NCBI GenBank assembly: GCA_036521995.1
Contig: DATDGR010000103.1
Span: 1-20,453, forward strand
Direction: 5' to 3'
From: Gp13-AA77 sp036521995
Lineage (GTDB): Bacteria > Acidobacteriota > Terriglobia > UBA7540
DNA length: 20,453 nt
In this document: piece by piece, positions 1 to 7,131 of the stretch
Position numbering within the stretch: the stretch's first letter is position 1
Layout of the letters: each line of letters begins with the position of its first letter
Translations under genes and position numbers: made by a program
Notes under the pieces: model-generated
The model's database searches: none
What the model saw: the letters and a program-made list of their open reading frames with translations, nothing else
Told to the model about the DNA's origin: nothing

Positions 1-141
1 GAGATGGTGATGCCGGGGGACAATGTGGCGCTGGAGATCGAGCTGATCACGCCCATTGCGATGGAGAAGGGGCTGCGATTCGCGATCCGGGAAGGCGGTC
101 ACACGGTGGGGGCCGGCACGGTTACGGAAGTGATGCAGTAG
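1..141 (+). CDS. tuf: Elongation factor Tu, C-terminal fragment (cut by window edge)
   Basis: The frame is open from the first base and codes 46 residues before a TAG at 139-141. The segment EMVMPGDNV followed by PIAMEKGLRFAIREGG and TVGAGTVTEV is the conserved end of domain III of EF-Tu, the GTPase that delivers aminoacyl-tRNA to the ribosomal A site. Only the C-terminal beta-barrel domain is visible; the GTP-binding domain lies outside the window. It ends 9 bp before rpsJ, and the rpsJ Shine-Dalgarno sequence begins 1 bp after the stop, so the two genes are probably co-transcribed, as in genomes where the str operon runs into the S10 operon. Confidence 0.96.
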   Translation, partial: EMVMPGDNVALEIELITPIAMEKGLRFAIREGGHTVGAGTVTEVMQ

Positions 142-150
142 CGGAGGCTG

Positions 151-483
151 ATGTTACACGAAAAGATTCGAATTCGACTGAAGGCTTACGATCATCGCGT
201 GCTGGACCAGGCGGCGGCGGAGATTGTCTCCACCGCCAAGCGCAACGGTGCGGAGGTAGCGGGTCCCGTCCCGCTGCCCACAGTCAAGAACAAGTACTGC
301 GTGCTGCGCTCTCCCCACACGGACAAGAAGTCGCGGGAGCAGTTTGAAATCAGGACCCACAAGCGTCTGGTGGACATTCTGGAGCCCACGCCGGAGACGA
401 TTTCGGCGCTCACCAAGCTGGACCTGCCGTCCGGGGTAGACATCGAGATCAAGGCTTTCGGCAAGGAACACACAGCGAAGTAG
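151..483 (+). CDS. rpsJ: 30S ribosomal protein S10
   Basis: Codes 110 residues, close to the usual 100-105. IRIRLKAYDHRVLD at the start, GPVPLPTVKNKY in the middle and RTHKRLVDILEPT towards the end are the S10 signatures. S10 sits in the 30S head and in many bacteria also partners NusB in antitermination. The ATG at 151 follows GGAGG at 143-147 with a short 3-nt gap. It is the first gene of the S10 block, directly behind tuf, and rplC follows 37 bp after its stop. Confidence 0.98.
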   Translation: MLHEKIRIRLKAYDHRVLDQAAAEIVSTAKRNGAEVAGPVPLPTVKNKYCVLRSPHTDKKSREQFEIRTHKRLVDILEPTPETISALTKLDLPSGVDIEIKAFGKEHTAK

Positions 484-520
484 GGGGGCGGGCAGCTTAC
501 AGTGGCCCGCAAGAACGAAC

Positions 521-1210
521 ATGATCAGCGCCATTCTCGGCAAGAAACTCGGCATGACACAGATCTTTGACGCCAACGGTGATGTGGTGCCAGCCACGGT
601 GTTGAAGGCTGGGCCCTGCATCGTGATCCAGCGCAAGACGGCGGCCCGTGACGGCTACGAAGGGGCGCAGCTTGGTTTGGTGGAGACTCCCGGACCGAAG
701 CGTGTGACCAGCGCCAGGGAAGGCCACTTCAAGAAGACCGGTGCGGGCGCGAATCCCACCCGCCTTTTGCGCGAAGTGCGCCTTAGCGCTGACGCCGGCG
801 AAGTGAAAGTGGGCGACAAGGTGCTGGTGGATCAATTCGTGGTGGATGAGTTCGTGGATGTCATCGGAATTTCGAAGGGGCGCGGCTTCGCCGGAGTTCA
901 CAAGCGTCACCACTTCGGAGGAGGCGGCGGCGCTCATGGCTCGATGTTCCACAGGGCTCCGGGTTCCATCGGGGCGTCGGCCTTTCCGTCGCGGGTACTC
1001 AAGGGAATGCTGGCGGCCGGACACATGGGCGTTGATCGCGTCACGGTCAGGAATCTTCGCGTCGTCAAGGTGATGCCGGAGGAGAACGCGCTAGTCGTGA
1101 AGGGCGCGGTTCCGGGGCCGACCGGCGGTTATGTCATGGTGCGCCGGGCCAAGGCTCCCCACCGCAAGGCCGCCCCGGTCCAGCCGGCGGAGGGTAAGAA
1201 GAAGAAGTAA
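521..1210 (+). CDS. rplC: 50S ribosomal protein L3
   Basis: Codes 229 residues. The N-terminus ISAILGKKLGMTQIF is the L3 signature, and the central GRGFAGVHKRHHFGGGGGAHG and HRAPGSIG segments are the loop that reaches towards the peptidyl transferase centre. L3 is one of the first proteins to bind 23S rRNA and nucleates 50S assembly. The tail is short and lysine-rich (EGKKKK). ATG 521 is chosen because it gives the conserved N-terminus; I see no good Shine-Dalgarno sequence before it, so translation may depend on coupling to rpsJ. rplD starts 37 bp after the stop. Confidence 0.98.
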   Translation: MISAILGKKLGMTQIFDANGDVVPATVLKAGPCIVIQRKTAARDGYEGAQLGLVETPGPKRVTSAREGHFKKTGAGANPTRLLREVRLSADAGEVKVGDKVLVDQFVVDEFVDVIGISKGRGFAGVHKRHHFGGGGGAHGSMFHRAPGSIGASAFPSRVLKGMLAAGHMGVDRVTVRNLRVVKVMPEENALVVKGAVPGPTGGYVMVRRAKAPHRKAAPVQPAEGKKKK

Positions 1211-1247
1211 GAAAGGCGAGCAGGGGAACTTCTCCCCAGAAGCGAAA

Positions 1248-1871
1248 ATGGCCAAAGTTGAAGTCAAGAATCTGGAAGGTGTGACCGTCAAAGAACTGGA
1301 TCTTGCCGACGAGGTCTTTGCCGCGCCTCTCAACGAGAATCTGATGTGGGAGGCCGTGCAATCTTACCTGGCGAGCCAGCGCAGCGGCACGCACAAGACC
1401 AAGAATCGCGGCGAAGTGAGGGGCGGCGGCAAGAAGCCTTGGCGGCAGAAGGGCACGGGCCGGGCACGCGCCGGCAGTATCCGAAGCTCGCTGTGGCGCC
1501 ACGGCTCGATTGCCCATGGTCCAGTATTACGAGACTACTCCTACGAGATTCCGAAGAAGATGCTGAGGGGCGCTCTGCGCTCGGCCCTCGCGGCCAAGTA
1601 CCAGGAGCAAAAGCTGACGGTCGTAGACGCGCTCAATCCCGCGGAGCCGAAAACAAAGCTCTTCAGCGAGGCCTTGAAAAAGCTGGGCGCGGGAAAATCG
1701 ATTCTGCTGGTGAATGACGCTGCCAGCCGGAACCTGGAGCTGTCATCCCGCAATATCGCGCGCTGCGATCTGGTGCGGCACCACGCCGTTCACCCTTACC
1801 ACATTCTGAGCCATGAGGGCTTGGTGATCTCGGAAGGGGCTCTGGTGCGGCTGCAGGAGGCCCTGCGATGA
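1248..1871 (+). CDS. rplD: 50S ribosomal protein L4
   Basis: Codes 207 residues from ATG 1248, the normal size. The frame stays open upstream to 1131, inside rplC, but those residues do not look like L4. Residues 58-80 (RGGGKKPWRQKGTGRARAG) form the basic loop that lines the peptide exit tunnel, and HGPVLRDYSYEIPKK follows as expected. L4 binds 23S rRNA domain I; in gamma-proteobacteria it also represses its own operon, which is not shown here. A 5-bp GGGGA/TCCCC hairpin (1223-1237) stands just before the start, with only a weak ribosome site after it. The last 4 bases overlap the rplW start. Confidence 0.97.
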   Translation: MAKVEVKNLEGVTVKELDLADEVFAAPLNENLMWEAVQSYLASQRSGTHKTKNRGEVRGGGKKPWRQKGTGRARAGSIRSSLWRHGSIAHGPVLRDYSYEIPKKMLRGALRSALAAKYQEQKLTVVDALNPAEPKTKLFSEALKKLGAGKSILLVNDAASRNLELSSRNIARCDLVRHHAVHPYHILSHEGLVISEGALVRLQEALR

Positions 1872-2164
1872 TTAAGACGCCGTATGAGACTATCGAGAAG
1901 CCGATCATCACCGAGAAGGGCCTGGACATGAAAGAGCGCGCACGGACCCTGGTTTTCCGCGTCAACCCTCACGCGAACAAGGTCGAGATCAAGACGGCGG
2001 TGGAAAGCATCTTCAAGGTCAAAGTGGAATCTGTTCACACGGCCACGTTTCACGGTAAGGTCCGCCGGCGCGGCCGGACCCTGGGCCAGCGTCCGGATTG
2101 GAAAAAAGCGTACGTCAAGCTCGAAGCCGGACAGAAAATGCCGGAATACGCGGAAACAGCCTAA
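1868..2164 (+). CDS. rplW: 50S ribosomal protein L23
   Basis: Codes 98 residues. The pattern IEKPIITEKGLDM near the start, FRVNPHANKVEIKTAVESIF in the middle and GRTLGQRPDWKKAYVKL near the end is that of L23, which sits at the mouth of the exit tunnel and docks trigger factor and SRP. ATG 1868 overlaps the rplD stop by 4 nt (ATGA) and has AGGAGG at 1855-1860 within rplD, so it is both coupled and well provided with a ribosome site. The 84-bp stretch before rplB holds GGTCAGT-type short repeats. Confidence 0.97.
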   Translation: MIKTPYETIEKPIITEKGLDMKERARTLVFRVNPHANKVEIKTAVESIFKVKVESVHTATFHGKVRRRGRTLGQRPDWKKAYVKLEAGQKMPEYAETA

Positions 2165-2189
2165 AGGCAGTGGGTGGAGCTTAGTGTCT

Positions 2190-2226
2190 CGTCATGAGCA
2201 GTGACTGGTCAGTGGTCAGCTGATGT
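2190..2226 (+). repeat. Short GGTCAGT-type repeats between rplW and rplB
   Basis: The gap between rplW and rplB contains adjacent near-copies of the 7-mer GGTCAGT/GGTCAGC (about 2207-2220), preceded by CAGTGACT. The words resemble the CAGTGATCAGTTCTCAGTG and ACTGACAACTGAGAACTG strings in the rpsS-rplV and rpsC-rplP gaps, which suggests one short repeat family. Function unknown; it lies just upstream of the rplB start. Confidence 0.5.
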
Positions 2227-2248
2227 CCGGAGGCTGAAAAGAAACAAT

Positions 2249-3076
2249 ATGGGGATCAAGACCTATCGACCCTACACCGAGACGCGGCGGTTTCAGACTA
2301 CGCTCACTTTCGAAGAGCTCACGACGAACCGTCCTTACAAGCCGCTGGTGCAGCCGAAACAGCGGATCTCGGGGCGAAACAACCAGGGCGAGCTAACGAT
2401 CTGGCGCCGGGGCGGGGGCCACAAGCGTCAGTACCGGGTGATTGACTTCAAGCGTGACAAGACGGGCATCCCAGCGCGAGTAGCCACGGTGGAGTATGAT
2501 CCCAACCGCTCGGCGTTTATTTCGCTGTTGCATTACGCGGACGGCGAAAAGCGCTACATCCTCTATCCTACCGGGCTCAAGGTGGGTGACCAGGTTGTTT
2601 CCGGGCCCGGGTCCGACATTGTGGTGGGAAATGCGCTACCGCTGAAGCACATCCCGGCCGGTACCATGATTCACAATCTTGAGTTACGTCTCGGCAAAGG
2701 TGGCCAGCTTGTGCGCAGCGCGGGCGGCGCCGCGCAGTTGCTTTCGAAGGATGGCGAGTATGCACAGGTCCGCCTGCCTTCGGGTGAGGTTCGCAAGATT
2801 CACGTGGACTGCATGGCGTCTGTCGGGCAGGTCGGCAACGTGGACCACGAGAATGTGTCCATCGGCAAGGCTGGACGCCAGCGCTGGAAGGGGATTCGCC
2901 CGACCGTACGCGGGGTGGCCATGAACCCGGTCGACCATCCGCTCGGCGGGGGCGAGGGCCGGACTTCGGGCGGCCGCCATCCGGTGACTCCGTGGGGCAA
3001 ACCTACCCGCGGCTACAGGACGCGGAATAACAAGCAGACGGATCGTTTTATCGTCAAGCGGCGTGAGAAGAAGTAA
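2249..3076 (+). CDS. rplB: 50S ribosomal protein L2
   Basis: Codes 275 residues from ATG 2249 (MGIKTYRPYT), the normal L2 length and N-terminus; a GTG at 2201 would add 16 residues translated from the repeat-bearing gap and is not used here. GRNNQGELTIWRRGGGHKRQ, the KHIPAGTMIHNLE stretch and MNPVDHPLGGGEG (225-237) are L2 signatures. L2 helps join the subunits and supports the peptidyl transferase centre. At residue 232 this protein has Leu where E. coli has His in DHPHGGGEG; I believe this variant occurs in other phyla, so it is not alarming. The ribosome site is weak: GGAGG at 2229-2233 is 15 nt from the start. Confidence 0.97.
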   Translation: MGIKTYRPYTETRRFQTTLTFEELTTNRPYKPLVQPKQRISGRNNQGELTIWRRGGGHKRQYRVIDFKRDKTGIPARVATVEYDPNRSAFISLLHYADGEKRYILYPTGLKVGDQVVSGPGSDIVVGNALPLKHIPAGTMIHNLELRLGKGGQLVRSAGGAAQLLSKDGEYAQVRLPSGEVRKIHVDCMASVGQVGNVDHENVSIGKAGRQRWKGIRPTVRGVAMNPVDHPLGGGEGRTSGGRHPVTPWGKPTRGYRTRNNKQTDRFIVKRREKK

Positions 3077-3122
3077 AGGGCAGGATTCAGAAGCCGGAAG
3101 AAGCAGTCGTTAGGAGGAAGTC

Positions 3123-3440
3123 TTGGGGCGTTCGCTCAAAAAAGGACCGTTCGTTGACGGTCACCTGATGAAGAAGATCGAGTTACTGAACCGCCGCTTC
3201 GAGAAGAAGGTGGTCAGGACCTGGTCGCGCCGCTCGACGATCTTCCCCGAGATGGTAGGCCACACCATCGCGGTGCATAACGGCAAGAAGTTCATTCCGG
3301 TCTATGTGACCGAGAACATGGTGGGACACAAGCTGGGTGAATTCTCGCCCACGCGGACCTTCAAGGGGCACGGCATGAGGGCGGCCACCGAGAAGACAGC
3401 GGCGGCGGCGCCCCGTCCGCCTGCGCCCGCGGGAGCCTAA
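3123..3440 (+). CDS. rpsS: 30S ribosomal protein S19
   Basis: Codes 105 residues; usual length is about 90. GRSLKKGPFVDGHLMKKI opens the protein, and RRSTIFPEMVGHTIAVHNGKK and the GHKLGEFSPTRTFKGH end are diagnostic. S19 pairs with S13 in the 30S head and contacts the A-site tRNA region. The start is TTG at 3123, supported by AGGAGG at 3112-3117 with 5-nt spacing and by the conserved second residues. The extra length is an alanine/proline-rich C-terminal tail of about 15 residues after the conserved core. A 112-bp gap with repeats separates it from rplV. Confidence 0.97.
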   Translation: MGRSLKKGPFVDGHLMKKIELLNRRFEKKVVRTWSRRSTIFPEMVGHTIAVHNGKKFIPVYVTENMVGHKLGEFSPTRTFKGHGMRAATEKTAAAAPRPPAPAGA

Positions 3441-3458
3441 ATGCAGTAGTCGGTTTTT

Positions 3459-3546
3459 CAGTGATCAGTTCTCAGTGAGCCGAGACAGAGTTCAGTCCTG
3501 GGAGCTGCCAAGTGAAAGCTGACAACTTAGAACTGACGACTGAGAG
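3459..3546 (+). repeat. Inverted pair of ACTGAGAACTGA-type repeats between rpsS and rplV
   Basis: The 112-bp gap holds two copies of a short word in opposite orientation: TCAGTTCTCAGT at 3465-3476 and ACTTAGAACTGA at 3525-3536. They are complementary at 11 of 12 positions, and the pairing extends outwards through CAGT on one side and ACTG on the other, giving roughly 18 positions with three mismatches. In mRNA this would make a long hairpin with a 48-nt loop just before the rplV start at 3553. The same word recurs before rplP. Confidence 0.6.
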
Positions 3547-3552
3547 CTCTTT

Positions 3553-3897
3553 ATGGAAGCGAAAGCCTCATCGAAATATCTTCACATGTCACCGCAAAAG
3601 GCGCGGCTGGTAGTAGACCTCATCCGCGGGCGGGATGCCGGCGAGGCGTTGAACATCCTCCGCTTCACCAAGAAGCGGGCGACGCATGAAATCGAAAAAG
3701 TGCTGCGCTCGGCGATCGCGAATGCCGAGCAGAAGAACGAGAAGGTTGATGTCGATCGGCTGGTGGTGTCCCAGGCTTACGTCGGCGACGGGCCGCGCCA
3801 GAAGAGGATCCGGCCGGCGCCGATGGGCCGGGCTTACCGTTATCAGCGGCGGACGAGCCATATTACGGTGGTGGTGGAGGAACGGGCCAGGGATTGA
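3553..3897 (+). CDS. rplV: 50S ribosomal protein L22
   Basis: Codes 114 residues, the usual length. HMSPQKARLVVDLIRGRDAGEAL near the N-terminus, the NAEQ segment and the C-terminal RIRPAPMGRAYRYQRRTSHITVVV hairpin that lines the exit tunnel identify L22. That beta-hairpin is also where macrolide resistance changes arise in other bacteria; nothing unusual is seen here. ATG 3553 has only a weak purine stretch (GAGAG) before it and follows the inverted repeat pair of the rpsS gap, so its translation may be affected by that fold. Confidence 0.97.
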   Translation: MEAKASSKYLHMSPQKARLVVDLIRGRDAGEALNILRFTKKRATHEIEKVLRSAIANAEQKNEKVDVDRLVVSQAYVGDGPRQKRIRPAPMGRAYRYQRRTSHITVVVEERARD

Positions 3898-3957
3898 GGA
3901 ATTGAAGATCGGCGATTGAAATTCACGGTAATCGCCGGCGAGTGAGAAGGGAATTTC

Positions 3958-4641
3958 ATGGGTCAAAAGGTTCATCCTTACGGATTTCGTCTTGGTTACA
4001 CCAAGACCTGGAAGTCGCGCTGGTTCTCCAAGAAGGACTACGCCAGTCTGCTTCACGAGGACATCAAGATCAAGAAGAAGCTCAAGGACGATCTGAAGAG
4101 TGCCGGCGTCGCCTCCATCGAAGTGGAGCGGCCGGGAAACAAGCTCAGGATCACGATCCAGACGGCCCGACCCGGAATCATCATCGGTCGAAAGGGCGCT
4201 GAGATTGACCGGTTGCGTCAGCAGATCCAGAAGTCGACCGGGCGCGAGGTCCTGCCCATCAACATTCAGGAGGTGCGGCGTCCGGAGCTGAATGCCCAGC
4301 TCGTGGCCGAGTCGATCGCCATGCAACTCGAAAAGCGTGTGGCCTTCCGGCGCGCTATGCGCAAAGCGGTGGATTCGGCGCAGCGCTTCGGATGCAAGGG
4401 GATCAAAGTGCGTTGCGGCGGACGATTGAACGGCGCTGAAATCGCGCGTACAGAGTGGTACCTGCAAGGACGGCTGCCGCTGCACACCCTGCGCGCCGAT
4501 ATCGACTACGGCTTGGCCGAAGCACGAACCACCTATGGAGCGATCGGTGTAAAGTGCTGGATCTATAACGGCGAGATTTTGGAGCAGAAGAAGCGGCGGC
4601 GCGAGAGAGCAGCGGAGCCCGGGTTAGCGACGGTGGCATAA
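3958..4641 (+). CDS. rpsC: 30S ribosomal protein S3
   Basis: Codes 227 residues. It opens with GQKVHPYGFRLGYTKTWKSRW, has a type II KH RNA-binding domain with the GRKG loop at 77-80, and a C-terminal domain with QRFGCKGIKVRCGGRLNGAEIAR and IGVKCWIYNGEI. S3 lies at the mRNA entry side of the 30S subunit and takes part in helicase activity on mRNA. ATG 3958 follows AGAAGGGA at a usable distance. The C-terminal extension is short and basic. Confidence 0.98.
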   Translation: MGQKVHPYGFRLGYTKTWKSRWFSKKDYASLLHEDIKIKKKLKDDLKSAGVASIEVERPGNKLRITIQTARPGIIIGRKGAEIDRLRQQIQKSTGREVLPINIQEVRRPELNAQLVAESIAMQLEKRVAFRRAMRKAVDSAQRFGCKGIKVRCGGRLNGAEIARTEWYLQGRLPLHTLRADIDYGLAEARTTYGAIGVKCWIYNGEILEQKKRRRERAAEPGLATVA

Positions 4642-4674
4642 CGGTTATGGGTTCTCGGTCGCCGGTGGTGTTGC

Positions 4675-4728
4675 CGGGTCTGAAACACCCGAGAGCTGAA
4701 AATCGAACACTGACAACTGAGAACTGTA
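4675..4728 (+). repeat. Hairpin and ACTGACAACTGAGAACTG repeat between rpsC and rplP
   Basis: The 90-bp gap contains a 5-bp hairpin, CGGGT at 4675-4679 with ACCCG at 4687-4691, and then an ACTGACAACTGAGAACTG string at about 4709-4726. This string is the forward form of the word seen inverted in the rpsS-rplV gap. It occupies the position where the rplP ribosome site should be (ATG 4732). Confidence 0.55.
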
Positions 4729-4731
4729 GCT

Positions 4732-5151
4732 ATGTTGATGCCGAGCAAAGTGAAGTATCGCAAGCAGCAGAGGGGCCGGCGACGGGGCAAAGCCTGGCGT
4801 GGCTCGGACCTCTCTTTTGGCGATTACGGCTTGAAAGTGCTCGAAACAGGATGGATCACGGCCCGGCAAATCGAGGCCAGCCGCGTGGCGATCACGCGCT
4901 TTATCAAGCGCGGCGGAAAGCTGTGGATCCGAGTGTTTCCGGACAAACCGGTTACCAAGAAGCCGGCTGAAACCCGCATGGGCAAGGGCAAAGGCGCCCC
5001 GGAGTTCTGGGTGGCGGTGGTGAAGCCAGGACGGATCTTGTTTGAGATGGAAGGCGTGAGCGAGGCGGACGCCCGCCAAGCGCTGCGCCTGGCGAGTCAC
5101 AAGCTCCCGCTGCCCACGCAGTTCGTGGCGCGGCCGAGCGCGACGGTGTAG
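4732..5151 (+). CDS. rplP: 50S ribosomal protein L16
   Basis: Codes 139 residues, normal for L16. LMPSKVKYRKQQRGRRRGKA is the N-terminal signature, and TRMGKGKGAPEFWVAVVKPG around 81-100 is the loop near the A-site tRNA. Arg82 aligns with the arginine that is hydroxylated in E. coli (from memory of that protein). L16 organises helices around the peptidyl transferase centre and binds late in assembly. The start follows an ACTGAGAACTG repeat rather than a clear Shine-Dalgarno sequence. Confidence 0.97.
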   Translation: MLMPSKVKYRKQQRGRRRGKAWRGSDLSFGDYGLKVLETGWITARQIEASRVAITRFIKRGGKLWIRVFPDKPVTKKPAETRMGKGKGAPEFWVAVVKPGRILFEMEGVSEADARQALRLASHKLPLPTQFVARPSATV

Positions 5152-5165
5152 CGCGGAGGAAGACG

Positions 5166-5402
5166 ATGCCAGGGGCCAAGCGGCGCGGCGTGGTGGCGAA
5201 AGAGCTCAAGGAGAGATTGCGTGGGGAGTCGCTCGACGAGGTTCGCACGAGGGAGCGCGAGCTTCGCGACCAGCTTTTCCGGCTGAAGTTTCAGTTTGCG
5301 AGCGGGCAGACCGACGTGCTCGAGAAGATGCGCCAGCTCAGGCGGGACATCGCCCGTGCCCAGACCATCCTATCCGAGCGCAGCGGCGAAGCCAACCTCT
5401 GA
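5166..5402 (+). CDS. rpmC: 50S ribosomal protein L29
   Basis: Codes 78 residues; most L29 proteins have 60-70. The two-helix hairpin is clear: ELRDQLFRLKFQFASGQTD followed by RQLRRDIARAQTILSER. L29 sits beside L23 at the exit tunnel. ATG 5166 has GGAGGA at 5155-5160. Compared with typical family members, about 9 basic residues precede the first helix and a short tail follows the second. It starts 14 bp after rplP. Confidence 0.96.
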   Translation: MPGAKRRGVVAKELKERLRGESLDEVRTRERELRDQLFRLKFQFASGQTDVLEKMRQLRRDIARAQTILSERSGEANL

Positions 5403-5452
5403 CGACCGCGTCCTCTGGGAGAGACCAAGTAGGGCCAGGGAGTTTTTCAGCG

Positions 5453-5734
5453 ATGGCGACGAAGCGGCAGCAAAAAGTCGGCGTAGTCACCGGTAATAAG
5501 ATGCAGAAGACCGTGGTAGTAACGGTGGTGCGCCAGATCATGCATCCGCTCTATCACCGGGTGGTGCGGCGCTCGGTGAAGTTTCTGGCCCACGATGAGG
5601 CCGGGAAGTGCCGCGTGGGCGACACGGTTCGGATCGAAGAAACGAGGCCGCTTTCGGCCCGCAAGCGCTGGCGGGTGGTGGACGTTGTCAGCAGCGTGGA
5701 GCCGGTGGCCCCACCGCCGGAGGTGGCGGTATGA
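5453..5734 (+). CDS. rpsQ: 30S ribosomal protein S17
   Basis: Codes 93 residues. KVGVVTGNKMQKTVVVTVVRQ, HPLYHRVVRRSVKFLAHDE and CRVGDTVRIEETRPLSARKRW cover the whole OB-fold of S17, an early-binding 16S rRNA protein. ATG 5453 lies 10 nt after GGGAG (5438-5442). The end carries a short proline/valine-rich tail, and the stop overlaps the rplN start by 4 nt (ATGA). Confidence 0.97.
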   Translation: MATKRQQKVGVVTGNKMQKTVVVTVVRQIMHPLYHRVVRRSVKFLAHDEAGKCRVGDTVRIEETRPLSARKRWRVVDVVSSVEPVAPPPEVAV

Positions 5735-6099
5735 TAGGCATGCGGACGATTCTCCGGGTGGCGGACAATTCCGGCGCCCGTAAACTTTCCTGTATTCTTC
5801 CGCTCGGCAACGACGTGGGGCTGCAGGCGGGTCTGGGCGACGTGGTGACGGCCGCCGTAAAGGAGGCGGCGCCCGACAGCGCCGTCCCCAAGGGCAAGGT
5901 TGTGAAGTGTGTGATTGTCCGCATGCGTAAGGAACAACGCCGTCGCGATGGCAGCTATATTCGCTTCGACGAAAACGCCGCCGTGCTGATCAGTGACGCG
6001 GGCGAGCCCGTCGGGACGCGAGTTTTCGGGCCGGTCGCGCGCGAACTGCGCGAAAAGAAGTTCCTGAAGATCGTTTCCCTCGCCCCGGAGGTTCTCTGA
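5731..6099 (+). CDS. rplN: 50S ribosomal protein L14
   Basis: Codes 122 residues from ATG 5731, the standard L14 length. MRTILRVADNSGARKLSCI and the VVKCVIVRMRKEQRRRDGSY and DENAAVLI segments are diagnostic, as is the RVFGPVARELREKKFLKI end. L14 forms an intersubunit bridge with 16S rRNA. The start overlaps the rpsQ stop (ATGA) and has GGAGGT at 5719-5724, so coupling is likely. The same frame is open upstream to 5608 inside rpsQ, without L14-like sequence. Confidence 0.98.
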   Translation: MIGMRTILRVADNSGARKLSCILPLGNDVGLQAGLGDVVTAAVKEAAPDSAVPKGKVVKCVIVRMRKEQRRRDGSYIRFDENAAVLISDAGEPVGTRVFGPVARELREKKFLKIVSLAPEVL

Positions 6100-6106
6100 T
6101 CCTGCC

Positions 6107-6421
6107 ATGGATATTCGCAAGAATGACGACGTGAGGGTAATCGCTGGACGCGACAAGGGGAAGAACGGCAGGGTGCTGGAGGTGGAGCCCGCACGCGCGA
6201 GGCTCTATGTCGAGCACGTTAACATGATCAAGCGTCACACGCGGCCTAATCCGAACAAGCAAATCCGCGGCGGAATTATCGAGAAGGAGGGGCCTATTCA
6301 CGTGTCCAACGTAGCCTTGGTATGCGGAGAGTGTGGCGTAACCCGCATTCAGCACCGCCAGAAGGCCGAGGGCGGCAAGGTCCGCGTCTGCGCCCGGTGC
6401 GGGAAGGTACTCGACAAGTAG
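6107..6421 (+). CDS. rplX: 50S ribosomal protein L24, four-cysteine form
   Basis: Codes 104 residues. DDVRVIAGRDKGKNGRVLEV is the KOW motif of L24, and VEHVNMIKRHTRPN and GGIIEKEGPIHVSNVALVC follow in order. L24 is an assembly initiator on 23S rRNA. Cys73/Cys76 and Cys95/Cys98 form two CxxC pairs that could bind zinc; E. coli L24 lacks these, while many other bacteria have them. ATG 6107 comes 15 nt after GGAGG (6087-6091), rather long spacing. A 119-bp gap to rplE follows. Confidence 0.97.
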   Translation: MDIRKNDDVRVIAGRDKGKNGRVLEVEPARARLYVEHVNMIKRHTRPNPNKQIRGGIIEKEGPIHVSNVALVCGECGVTRIQHRQKAEGGKVRVCARCGKVLDK

Positions 6422-6445
6422 TACCCGCAGTACGTAAGCGTTGAA

Positions 6446-6477
6446 CGGCCCAACCCTGGCCCAGAGAAAGCGGGCCG
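6446..6477 (+). other. Inverted repeat in the rplX-rplE gap
   Basis: CGGCCC at 6446-6451 can pair with GGGCCG at 6472-6477, or alternatively GGCCC at 6458-6462 can pair with GGGCC at 6472-6476 around a 9-nt loop. The two pairings exclude each other. It is GC-rich and has no U-tract, so it is not an obvious terminator. It lies at the conventional S10/spc boundary, where E. coli has its S8 regulatory site near rplE, but I cannot recognise that motif here. Confidence 0.35.
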
Positions 6478-6540
6478 GCAAGTTCCGGGTTGCAACGACT
6501 CTGACGAAGTGCGAGAAGAAAACTTGAAGACCTGAATATA

Positions 6541-7128
6541 ATGGTGCGACTCAAAGAGCGATACCAAAAGGAAATCGTGCCTTCCCTCGTGAGGGAGTTC
6601 AAGTATGGCAACCCGATGGCGGTGCCGCGCGTGCGCAAGGTTGTGGTCAACATGGGTTTGGGCGAGGCCATCCAGAACGCGAAGCTGCTGGACTCGGCAG
6701 GCGTTGAGCTGGGGCTGATCACCGGTCAGAAGGCTGTGATCACACGGGCGCGCAAGTCGATCGCCAATTTCAAGCTGCGCAAGAACATGCCCATCGGGGC
6801 AATGGTCACCTTACGGGGCGACCGCATGTATGAGTTTCTGGACCGTCTGATGAACGTTGCCCTGCCGCGCGTGCGCGATTTTCGGGGCCTTTCTGCCCGG
6901 GCTTTCGACGGCCGGGGCAATTACACTCTGGGCCTGCGCGACCAGCTCGTTTTTCCCGAGGTAGACTACTCGAAGGTCGACAAGGTCAAGGGCATGAACA
7001 TTTCCATCGTTACTGATGCTCCGACAGACGCCGAAGCCTTGGCGTTGTTGCGCCACTTCGGCATGCCTTTCCGGTCCGAGGCGCGCCGCCAGGCGGCCGA
7101 GCCGGGTGACAGCAAGGCGGGAGGATAA
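6541..7128 (+). CDS. rplE: 50S ribosomal protein L5
   Basis: Codes 195 residues; the family usually has about 180, and the excess is a polar C-terminal tail after FGMPFR. RYQKEIVPSLVREFKYGNPM, VPRVRKVVVNMGLGEA, GQKAVITRARKSIANFKLR and GRGNYTLGLRDQLVFPE are L5 hallmarks. L5 carries the 5S rRNA in the central protuberance and contacts P-site tRNA. ATG 6541 matches the family N-terminus but has no convincing Shine-Dalgarno sequence. rpsN starts 3 bp after the stop. Confidence 0.97.
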   Translation: MVRLKERYQKEIVPSLVREFKYGNPMAVPRVRKVVVNMGLGEAIQNAKLLDSAGVELGLITGQKAVITRARKSIANFKLRKNMPIGAMVTLRGDRMYEFLDRLMNVALPRVRDFRGLSARAFDGRGNYTLGLRDQLVFPEVDYSKVDKVKGMNISIVTDAPTDAEALALLRHFGMPFRSEARRQAAEPGDSKAGG

Positions 7129-7131
7129 GCT

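Noticed and set aside
2201..2248. Longer L2 with 16 extra N-terminal residues from GTG 2201
   Set aside because: The extra residues come from repeat-bearing spacer, and the conserved L2 N-terminus begins at ATG 2249.
3589..4485. Open frame of 298 codons antisense to rplV and rpsC
   Set aside because: It crosses two clear ribosomal genes and their spacer with no motif of its own.
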